Part shown: positions 57,021 through 64,000 of the stretch, piece by piece
Layout of the letters: each line of letters starts with the position of its first letter
Numbering within the stretch: position 1 is the first letter of the stretch
Source of the DNA: Micromonospora echinospora
GTDB lineage: Bacteria > Actinomycetota > Actinomycetes > Mycobacteriales > Micromonosporaceae
Reading direction: 5' to 3'
Length of the DNA stretch: 64,000 nt
NCBI RefSeq assembly: GCF_900091495.1
Contig: NZ_LT607413.1
Coordinates: forward strand, 434,001 to 498,000
Translations under genes and position numbers: made by a program
The notes under the pieces: generated by a model
The model's database searches: none
Seen by the model: only the letters and a program-made list of their open reading frames with translations
What the model was told of the DNA's origin: nothing

Positions 57021-58142
57021 TCAGGACCTCCCCGGTACGCGCCGACGACGCCACGACCGCCGCCCCGTGCGGTCCCGGTCCCGCATCAGCCAACGCTGGC
57101 CGAGGGTCAGCACGATGATGATCAGGAACAGGACGAACGAGATGGCCGCGCCCGAGCCGTACTCGAAGTCCCGGAACGCGGTCCGGTACGACAGGTAGGC
57201 CGGGGTGAGCGTGGTCTTGGCCGGGTCGCCCTGGCTCATCACGTACACCTGGTCGAAGACCTGCCAGGTGCCGATCAGGCCGAGGGTGACCACCAGGAAC
57301 GTGGTCGGCTTGAGCAGCGGCAGGGTGACGTACCGGAACCGCTGCCAGCGGCTCGCTCCGTCCAGGGTGCTCGCCTCGTCCAGGGTCACCGGCACGTTCT
57401 GCAACGCGGCGAGGTACATCAGCATGAACGTCCCGGAGGTGGTCCAGACCACCAGCGTGATGATCGAGACCATCGCCACGCTGGGGCCGGAGAGCCAGTC
57501 CCACCAGGTCAGGCCGAACGGACCGCCGTCGGTGAGGGCGGCCGGCGGCTGGTCGACACCGGCCGCGCCGAGCAGGATGTGCAGCACCCCCCGGGCATCG
57601 GCGAACCACTGCGGCCCGTCGATGCCGAACGCGCCGAGCAGCGCGTTGACCGCGCCCGAGTTGGCGAACAGGAAGAGGAAGACCACGCTGATCGCCACCG
57701 AGCTGGTGACCGAGGGGAAGTAGAACGCCGAGCGGAAGAACGTCTTGCCGCGCAGCATCCGGTTGTTCACGACCAGCGCGAGACCGAGCGCCAGCGCGGT
57801 CTGCGCCGGCACCACGATCGCCACGTAGTAGAGGTTGTTCCGGATGCTGGTCATGAAGTCCCGGCGGGCGAGCCCCTCCTCGGTGAACAGCCGGGTGTAG
57901 TTGTCGGTGCCCACGAAGGGCACCCCGGAGGTGAACGGGCTGCCCTGGCCGTTCCAGCCGGTCAGGCTCACCCAGAACGCCATCAGGATCGGCAGCAACA
58001 GGAACAGCCCGAGGATCGCCACCACGGGGGCCACGAAGAGCCAGCCCGCCAGGTTCTCGTTGCCGCGTACGCCGCCACGCCGCCGGCTGCCGGACGGCGC
58101 GGCCGACGGGGTGGCCGACACGGCCGACGCGTCGATCGCCAT
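57021..58142 (-). CDS. Sugar ABC transporter permease, MalF type
   Basis: 373 residues. WLFVAPVVAILGLFLLLPIL is the first membrane helix; the EAA-type loop is PVTLDEASTLDGASRWQRFR. A periplasmic-side segment of about 60 residues with FGLTWWDWLSG is typical of MalF homologues. Strong ribosome site (GGGAGG) on the minus strand. It is separated from the upstream binding-protein gene by a 307-bp gap filled with repeats. Confidence 0.9.
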   Translation of the reverse strand: MAIDASAVSATPSAAPSGSRRRGGVRGNENLAGWLFVAPVVAILGLFLLLPILMAFWVSLTGWNGQGSPFTSGVPFVGTDNYTRLFTEEGLARRDFMTSIRNNLYYVAIVVPAQTALALGLALVVNNRMLRGKTFFRSAFYFPSVTSSVAISVVFLFLFANSGAVNALLGAFGIDGPQWFADARGVLHILLGAAGVDQPPAALTDGGPFGLTWWDWLSGPSVAMVSIITLVVWTTSGTFMLMYLAALQNVPVTLDEASTLDGASRWQRFRYVTLPLLKPTTFLVVTLGLIGTWQVFDQVYVMSQGDPAKTTLTPAYLSYRTAFRDFEYGSGAAISFVLFLIIIVLTLGQRWLMRDRDRTGRRSWRRRRVPGRS

Positions 58143-58216
58143 CTCCCCTCCCTCCCAGGCGGTGGTTGCGGTGGTGCGGTACGTGCCGCCCCGCCGCCGC
58201 TGCGGTGCGGTGCGGT

Positions 58217-58330
58217 GTTTGCGGTGCGCTGCGATGCGGTGTTCGCGGTGCGGTGTTTGCGGTGCGCTGCGATGCGGTGTTCGCGGTGCGGTGTTTGCGG
58301 TGCGCTGCGATGCGGTGTTCGCGGTGCGGC
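58217..58330. repeat. 38-bp minisatellite between the binding-protein and permease genes
   Basis: Three nearly identical adjacent copies (58217-58254, 58255-58292, 58293-58330) each start GTTTGCGGTGCGCTGCGATG and end GCGGTGCGGT; flanking sequence to about 58345 is related. The unit itself is built from GCGGTG and GTGTT(T/C)GC pieces. No spacers, so not a CRISPR array. Confidence 0.9.
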
Positions 58331-58360
58331 GCGGCGGTGTTGAGCGGTGCGGGTTGTGGT

Positions 58361-58414
58361 GGTAGCAGGGGTCCCCTGCTCATCAAAATGCGGTAACAGG
58401 GGACCCCTGCTACC
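58361..58414. repeat. Palindromic REP-like hairpin
   Basis: 18-bp perfect arms 58361-58378 and 58397-58414 around an 18-nt AT-rich loop with ATCAAAATGCGG. Each arm also contains a near-perfect palindrome (AGCAGGGG-T-CCCCTGCT and its partner). The form is that of a REP/BIME element; it also could attenuate transcription after the binding-protein gene. Confidence 0.8.
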
Positions 58415-58449
58415 CCGCCTCAGCTGCCGCCGAGCGCCGCCTTGGCGTT

Positions 58450-59667
58450 CTAGTCGAAGCGGGCGAGGATCGCCTTCGGGTCGCCGGTGGCGAGGGTGTT
58501 CAGACCGGTGTCCAGGTCCTTCAGGACGCTGTCCATCTTGGGGGCGTTCACCGGGCCCTGGGCGTACTCGGCGCCGTCGATGAACGGCTTGTCGGCCGGG
58601 AACTGCTGGGTGTACTGGTCGCGGACCGACTGCCGGGACGGCATCACGCCGAACGCCGTGGCGAAGGTCATCTGCTGCTCGCCGGTGGTCATCGCCTCGA
58701 CGAACTTGATCGCCTGCTCCTTGTGGGCGCTCTTGGCGGCGATGCCCCAGCAGTTGGTGAAGGAGAGGGTGCCCTGGCCCTTCGGCCCGGCCGGCAACGG
58801 GACGACCTTGTACTTGACGTTCGGGAAGTCGTTCTGGAGAGCCCCCTTGATCCAGTTGCCCTCGATGGTCATCACCGCCTTGCCCTTGCCGAACGCCTCG
58901 CCGCCCCAGCCGGCGTCGAGCTGCTTCGGGTAGCGGGCCAGCCCCTCGGTGAGCAGCGTCTTCACGTACGTGAGGGCCTGCACGTTCTCCGGGGTGTCCC
59001 CGGTGGCCTGCTTGCCGTCCTTGCTGGTCAGCCAGCCGCCGGCCTGGACCATGAACGCGCCGACCCGGTCCCGGGTGTCGGCGACCACCAGCGGCACCTG
59101 CCCGGCCGCCTTGAGCTTGCGCGCGGTGGCGGTGAGCTGGTCCCAGGTGGTCGGGATGTCGGCGTCGGTGAGGCCGGCCTTCGCCCAGAGGTCGGTGTTG
59201 ATCTGGAGGGCGAGGGTGGAGAAGTCCTTCGGCACGCAGTAGAACTTGCCGTCGTAGGTGAACGTCTGCCGCAGGCTCTCGTAGAAGTCGTCCGGCTTGC
59301 TGATCTTGTCGCCGTACGGTTCGAGCGCGCCGACGCTGGCGTAGTCGGCGAAGCGGCTGGCGTCGACGTAGAAGACGTCCGGCGGGTTGCCGCCGGCGAG
59401 GGCCTGCCCGAGCTGCTGGGTGAGGTCCTGGGCCGGGGTGACCGTGGCGGTGTTGCCGGACTCGCCGGCCCACTTCGCCGCGGCCGCCTGGACCGCCTTG
59501 GTCTCGGCCTCGCCGGAGGATCCGATCAGGATCTCCAGCTTCGCCGGCCCGCTGGACTGGGCCTCGTCGCCGGAGTCGTCGAAGCCGCTGCCGCAGGCGG
59601 CCGAGCCGAACAGGGCGACGGCGGCGAGGCCGGCCACCGCCGCGCGGCGGATCGTTCGAGGGGCCAT
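58450..59667 (-). CDS. Sugar-binding lipoprotein of an ABC importer, cut short by an in-frame TAG
   Basis: 405 residues. Signal peptide and lipobox GSAACG near residue 25, then a family-1 solute-binding protein with DVFYVDASRFADYASVGALE and TWDQLTATARKLKAAGQVPL. The stop TAG (58450-58452) is followed in frame by codons for NAKAALGGS and TGA at 58420-58422, so the ancestral end was about ten residues longer (probably CAG to TAG). The C-terminal helix is short; function may survive. CAGGAGAG precedes the ATG. Start of the malE-malF-malG run, 27 nt after the LacI gene. Confidence 0.88.
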   Translation of the reverse strand: MAPRTIRRAAVAGLAAVALFGSAACGSGFDDSGDEAQSSGPAKLEILIGSSGEAETKAVQAAAAKWAGESGNTATVTPAQDLTQQLGQALAGGNPPDVFYVDASRFADYASVGALEPYGDKISKPDDFYESLRQTFTYDGKFYCVPKDFSTLALQINTDLWAKAGLTDADIPTTWDQLTATARKLKAAGQVPLVVADTRDRVGAFMVQAGGWLTSKDGKQATGDTPENVQALTYVKTLLTEGLARYPKQLDAGWGGEAFGKGKAVMTIEGNWIKGALQNDFPNVKYKVVPLPAGPKGQGTLSFTNCWGIAAKSAHKEQAIKFVEAMTTGEQQMTFATAFGVMPSRQSVRDQYTQQFPADKPFIDGAEYAQGPVNAPKMDSVLKDLDTGLNTLATGDPKAILARFD

Positions 59668-59694
59668 CTCACACTCTCCTGTGGGGGAAGGGGT

Positions 59695-60690
59695 TCACGC
59701 GGTCTGCCGGAGCACCAGGCGGGGCTTCAGCAGAACCTGGGGGCGGGTCTGTCGGGGGGTGTCGTCGAGCAGGCCGGTCAGCAGTTCCACGCACCGGACC
59801 GCGGCCTGGTGCAGGGGTTGGCAGACGCTGGTCAACCCGACCGCCGCGGCGACCGGGGTGTCGTCGAAGCCGATCACCGGGACGGCGGGTTCGGCGGCGC
59901 GGACGGCCTGGAGGGCGCCGAGAGCCAGCGAGTCGCTGACGCAGAGCAGGGCGGTCGGCGGCCGGGCCGCGCCGAGCAGGTCGCGGGCGGCCCGCTCGCC
60001 CTCGGTGATGCCGTCCTCGGTCCGCCGGTCCAGGTCGGTCGGGTCGACCCCGGCCGCGCGCACCGTGTGCTCCCAGCCGAGCCGCCGGTCGTCGCCGACA
60101 CCGGAGCCGACGGGCCAGCCGACGAAACCGATCCGCCGGTGGCCGAGGGTCAGCAGCCGCCGGGTGGCCTGGGCCGTGCCGTCGGCGCCGTCCACGTCGA
60201 CCCACGGGTGGGCGGTCGGATCGTCCCAGGGCCGGCCGAAGGTCACGAAGGGCACGCCCCGGGCGGTGAGCCAGGCGGTCCGTGGGTCACGCCGCTTGGT
60301 GCCGGTGAGCACGAAGGCGTCGAGATCGTAGGTGCCGAGCAGGTCGTCGTACTCCCCGATCTCCTGCTCGTCGTCGGTGGCGGTGTAGAGCATCACGCGG
60401 TAGCCGGCGGTGCCGGCGGTCTCGGAGAGGCCGTGCAGGAAGCGGTCGAGCACGGAGCCGTTGATGCCGTCCCGGGTGGGTTCGATGCGGACGGCGATCA
60501 GCCGGGACCGGCCGGTACGCATCTGCCGGGCGGCCTGGTTGGTCCGGTAGCCGAGGGCGTCGATCGCCTCCCGCACCCGCTGCCGGGTCTCCTCGCGGAC
60601 GACGTGCGGGGAGTTGAGCACGTTGGAGACGGTCTGGCGGCTGACCCCCGCCTGCCGGGCCACCGTCGCGATGGTCACCTTTTGTGCCAC
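59695..60690 (-). CDS. LacI-family transcriptional repressor
   Basis: 331 residues from a GTG preceded by GGGAGGGA. HTH VTIATVARQAGVSRQTVSNV and the hinge NQAARQMRTGRSRLIAVRIE precede a periplasmic-binding-like sensor domain (LDAFVLTGTKRRDPR, VPVIGFDDTPVAAAVGLTSV). Controls the sugar importer genes it precedes and, very likely, the divergent debranching gene through the paired operators. The inducer is probably the imported sugar. Confidence 0.92.
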   Translation of the reverse strand: MAQKVTIATVARQAGVSRQTVSNVLNSPHVVREETRQRVREAIDALGYRTNQAARQMRTGRSRLIAVRIEPTRDGINGSVLDRFLHGLSETAGTAGYRVMLYTATDDEQEIGEYDDLLGTYDLDAFVLTGTKRRDPRTAWLTARGVPFVTFGRPWDDPTAHPWVDVDGADGTAQATRRLLTLGHRRIGFVGWPVGSGVGDDRRLGWEHTVRAAGVDPTDLDRRTEDGITEGERAARDLLGAARPPTALLCVSDSLALGALQAVRAAEPAVPVIGFDDTPVAAAVGLTSVCQPLHQAAVRCVELLTGLLDDTPRQTRPQVLLKPRLVLRQTA

Positions 60691-60707
60691 AAAATCCCTC
60701 CCGCCAT

Positions 60708-60751
60708 CTTGAACGTTCCAATCTGGATAAGGCAGGATTGGATCGTTCAAG
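60708..60751. promoter_or_regulatory. Pair of inverted LacI operators in the divergent promoter
   Basis: CTTGAACGTTCCAAT (60708-60722) and ATTGGATCGTTCAAG (60737-60751) are inverted copies of each other with one mismatch, 14 nt apart. Each is also roughly palindromic, like LacI-family sites. They lie 18-60 nt upstream of the LacI start and upstream of the debranching gene. Confidence 0.75.
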
Positions 60752-60846
60752 TTTCTGGAATGTTTCGCACTCTGCACCCCATGGAACGATCTGTCAAGAG
60801 ATCCACGTTCCGCGACCACGTTCCGCCGACCACCTGGAGTTCCCCC

Positions 60847-62964
60847 GTGACCGAACGGCACCTGCAACCCCTGCTGCACGAGCTGGTCGGAGTCGTCCTC
60901 GCACCCACCAGCGCGCTCGGTGACCAGGCCGGGCAGATCCGGCCAGTCGGCGTGCAGGGCGTCTTCCACGCCGACGCCCGGGTGCTCTCCCGGGCCGAGC
61001 TGCGCGTCGACGACCGGGAGCCGGAGGGGCTGACCGCCGGCCCGGACGGCCCGCACGCCGCCCGCTTCGTCACCGTCGCCCGCTGGCTCGGCGACCCGCA
61101 CCCCGATCCCACCGTCCGCATCGACCGGTCCCGCCGGGTCACCCCGGACGGCCTGGTGGAGGAGCTGCACGTGGTCTCCACCGCGTCGGTGCCGGTCCGG
61201 GCCACGGTCAGCGTCGACCTGGACTGCGACCTGGCCCCGATCGAGGTGGTGAAGTCCGGTGGCGAGCGACCGCCTCTGCCGGCCCACCCCGGGTCGGCCG
61301 GCGGGTTCGCCTGGACCGCGGGTGGCATCACCGTCACGGTCCACGGCGAGGGCGCGACCGCGCACGTCGACGGCGCGCACGCCGCGCTCCGGCTCGCCTG
61401 GCCGGTCGAGCTGCCCGCCGGTGGCGGCGACACCGTGCTGCGCTGGCGGCTGACCGTCACCGACCCCCGCGCCGTCGTGGTCGCCCCGGTGGACGGCCCC
61501 GACTGGGCCCACCCCGAGGTACGCGCCGACGACCGTCGCCTGGTCCGCCTCCTCGACCGTTCCCTGGCCGACCTGCGCGCGCTGCGCCTGGCCGAGCCGG
61601 CCCACCCGGAGGACGTCTTCCTCGGCGCGGGCGTGCCCTGGTTCCTCACCCTGTTCGGCCGGGACAGCCTCTGGGCGGCCCGGATGATGCTCCCACTCGG
61701 CACCGGGCTGGCCGCCAGCACGCTGCGGGTGCTCGCCCGCCGCCAGGGCACCCGGGTCGACCCGGCCACCGGCGAGGCGCCCGGCAAGATCCTGCACGAG
61801 CTGCGCCGGCACGAGTTCGCCCTCTCCGACGCGGGGCTGCGGCTGCCGCCGGCCTACTACGGCACGGTCGACGCCACCATGCTCTGGGTCAACCTGCTGC
61901 ACGACGCCTGGCGCTGGGGGCTGCCCGCCGAACAGGTCGAGCCGTTGCTGCCGCACCTGGAGGCCGCGCTGGGGTGGCTCGGCACGCACGCCGACGCCGA
62001 CGGCGACGGGCTGGTCGAGTACGTCGACACCACCGGCCACGGCCTTGCCAACCAGGGCTGGAAGGACTCCGGCGACGCGGTGCGCTTCGCCGACGGCACC
62101 ATCGCGCAGGCGCCGATCGTGCTGGCCGAGGTGCAGGGGTACGCGTACGAGGCCGCGGTGAACGGGGCGGCCCTGCTCGACGCGTTCGACCGCCCCGGCG
62201 GAGACTCCTGGCGCGCGTACGCCCATCGGCTCGCCGAGCGGTTCCGCGCCACGTTCTGGGTGGACGGCCGCCACGGCCCGCAGCCCGCCCTCGCCCTGGA
62301 CCGGGACAAGCGGCCGGTCGACTCGCTGACCAGCAACATCGGTCACCTGCTCGGCACCGGCCTGCTGGACGACGACGAGTCCGCCCAGGTCGCCCGGCTG
62401 CTCACCACCGAGTCGCTGACCGGTGGGTTCGGACTGCGCACCATGTCCCGGGCCGACGGCGGGTTCAGCCCGCTGTCGTACCACTGCGGTTCGATCTGGA
62501 CCCACGACACCGCGATCGTGCTCGGCGGGCTGGCCCGGTCGGGGTTCGACGACGCGGCGCGCACCCTCGTCGAGGGGCTGCTCCGCGCCGCCGAGGCGTT
62601 CGACTACCGGCTGCCGGAACTGTACGGCGGCGACGACCGGGACGCGGTGGGCCGCCCGGTGCCGTACCCGGCGGCGTGCCGCCCGCAGGCGTGGTCGGCG
62701 GCGAGCGCGGTGCTGCTGCTCCAGGCCGCCGTCGGTCTCTACCCGGACGTCCCCCGGGGGCTGGTGGCGCTCCGCCCGCTCGCCGGCGCCGAGCTGGGCG
62801 CCGTGGCGGCACGCGGGCTCCGGATCGCCGGCACCCCCGTCGACGTGACCGTCACCGGCTACGGCGAGGTCAGCCTGACCAACGCCCCCGCCGGCCTGGC
62901 CCCGGGGCACCTGCCCACCGTGCCCGCCCCACGCACCGCCAGAGAGTCGCTCCCGTTCCGCTGA
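60847..62964 (+). CDS. Glycogen debranching-like enzyme (amylo-alpha-1,6-glucosidase family)
   Basis: 705 residues from GTG 60847 (GGAG 8 nt upstream). N-terminal GDE_N_bis-like domain with LHELVGVVLAPTSALGDQAG and GVQGVFHADARVLSRAEL (about 1-250), and an (alpha/alpha)6 catalytic domain with AGVPWFLTLFGRDSLWAARM, GKILHELRRHEFALSD and NQGWKDSGDAVRFADG (about 270-650). It would trim side chains of imported or stored glucans or related sugars. An upstream ATG at 60781 is possible. Divergent from LacI and sugar importer genes, which fits use of an imported oligosaccharide. Confidence 0.88.
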   Translation: MTERHLQPLLHELVGVVLAPTSALGDQAGQIRPVGVQGVFHADARVLSRAELRVDDREPEGLTAGPDGPHAARFVTVARWLGDPHPDPTVRIDRSRRVTPDGLVEELHVVSTASVPVRATVSVDLDCDLAPIEVVKSGGERPPLPAHPGSAGGFAWTAGGITVTVHGEGATAHVDGAHAALRLAWPVELPAGGGDTVLRWRLTVTDPRAVVVAPVDGPDWAHPEVRADDRRLVRLLDRSLADLRALRLAEPAHPEDVFLGAGVPWFLTLFGRDSLWAARMMLPLGTGLAASTLRVLARRQGTRVDPATGEAPGKILHELRRHEFALSDAGLRLPPAYYGTVDATMLWVNLLHDAWRWGLPAEQVEPLLPHLEAALGWLGTHADADGDGLVEYVDTTGHGLANQGWKDSGDAVRFADGTIAQAPIVLAEVQGYAYEAAVNGAALLDAFDRPGGDSWRAYAHRLAERFRATFWVDGRHGPQPALALDRDKRPVDSLTSNIGHLLGTGLLDDDESAQVARLLTTESLTGGFGLRTMSRADGGFSPLSYHCGSIWTHDTAIVLGGLARSGFDDAARTLVEGLLRAAEAFDYRLPELYGGDDRDAVGRPVPYPAACRPQAWSAASAVLLLQAAVGLYPDVPRGLVALRPLAGAELGAVAARGLRIAGTPVDVTVTGYGEVSLTNAPAGLAPGHLPTVPAPRTARESLPFR

Positions 62965-62970
62965 CCGTGA

Positions 62971-63009
62971 CGTCGGCGGCGACCGGGATCACCACGGTCG
63001 CCGCCGACG
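62971..63009. terminator. Hairpin terminator between convergent genes
   Basis: 14-bp perfect arms 62971-62984 and 62996-63009 around an 11-nt loop, between the debranching gene stop (62964) and dapB (ends 63028, minus). Confidence 0.8.
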
Positions 63010-63027
63010 CCGGACCACGCGGTGGGA

Positions 63028-63876
<849 letters not shown>

Positions 63877-64000
63877 CTACGCCCCGGTGAAGTCGCCCTG
63901 GTCGAACGGGCCGACCACGGCCAGCGACATGGGTCGGCTCAACAGCTCGGCGGCGAGGGTGTTGACCTCGTCGACGGTGACCGCGTCCACCCGGGACAAC
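63877..64000 (-). CDS. M16-family peptidase, C-terminal end only (5' part outside window)
   Basis: The last 40 residues are visible: VDAVTVDEVNTLAAELLSRP followed by MSLAVVGPFDQGDFTGA and TAG at 63877-63879. This is how pitrilysin-type M16 zinc peptidases of the mycobacterial PepR class end, and pepR is found upstream of dapB in related genomes. Catalytic HxxEH would lie outside the window. Confidence 0.7.
   Translation of the reverse strand, partial: LSRVDAVTVDEVNTLAAELLSRPMSLAVVGPFDQGDFTGA

Noticed and set aside
58217..58330. CRISPR-like array
   Set aside because: The 38-bp copies are directly adjacent with no variable spacers and no cas genes are near.
58723..60846. Long upstream extension in frame with the debranching gene
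   Set aside because: It runs antisense through the binding protein and LacI genes; the conserved debranching domain begins near 60847.

Overview
This window reads as chromosomal DNA of a high-GC filamentous actinomycete, most like Micromonospora or a relative (Micromonosporaceae). The evidence is the very high GC, frequent GTG starts, 4-nt stop/start overlaps, and actinobacterial markers: DUF3046 beside recA, clgR-pspA-pspM, thyX-dapA-rnj, an FtsK translocase and a Spo0M-like protein. No rRNA, tRNA, CRISPR array, transposase or phage module was found.

The backbone is a conserved minus-strand core that, from memory, follows the order seen around recA in mycobacteria: DUF3046-recA-recX-rny (1.7-6.3 kb), rimO-pgsA-cinA-clgR-pspA-pspM (33.9-39.1 kb), ftsK (41.2-45.2 kb), thyX-dapA-rnj (47.6-51.1 kb), dapB and the end of an M16 peptidase gene (63.0-64.0 kb). 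At the left edge lies the 3' part of a glutamate-type ABC permease gene.

Three blocks of less conserved content sit between core segments. Block 1 (6.3-33.8 kb) holds an MFS exporter, an acyl-CoA dehydrogenase remnant, UdgX, a MocR regulator divergent from a PPOX-GNAT fusion plus LysE exporter, Spo0M, two CNNM/CorC proteins, a complete Mrp antiporter operon (mrpA/B fusion, C, D, E, F, G, every junction a 4-nt overlap), a giant Lhr helicase, a lipoprotein, a SAM hydrolase, a CPCC protein, a Nei-type glycosylase and a multicopper-oxidase-fold protein with FN3 repeats. Block 2 (39.3-41.1 kb) holds an ornithine-cyclodeaminase-like gene, a guanidine-III riboswitch with its SMR exporter, and a small membrane protein. 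Block 3 (51.2-63.0 kb) holds a DUF2752 protein, a YcaQ-like protein, two GNATs, a GT87-like glycosyltransferase, a VOC protein, and a LacI-controlled sugar ABC cluster (lacI-malE-malF-malG) divergent from a glycogen-debranching-like enzyme. Two YbjN proteins lie next to ftsK.

The points most worth a second look are: (i) a 495-residue class-3 intein with a LAGLIDADG endonuclease inside the FtsK P-loop; (ii) a multicopper-oxidase-like protein in which all four copper-binding motifs are damaged; (iii) a 41-nt guanidine-III riboswitch with a visible alternative-pairing switch; (iv) a sugar-binding lipoprotein gene cut short by an in-frame TAG, with a 38-bp minisatellite and a palindromic REP-like hairpin behind it; and (v) several short tandem repeats placed exactly at gene 3' ends.
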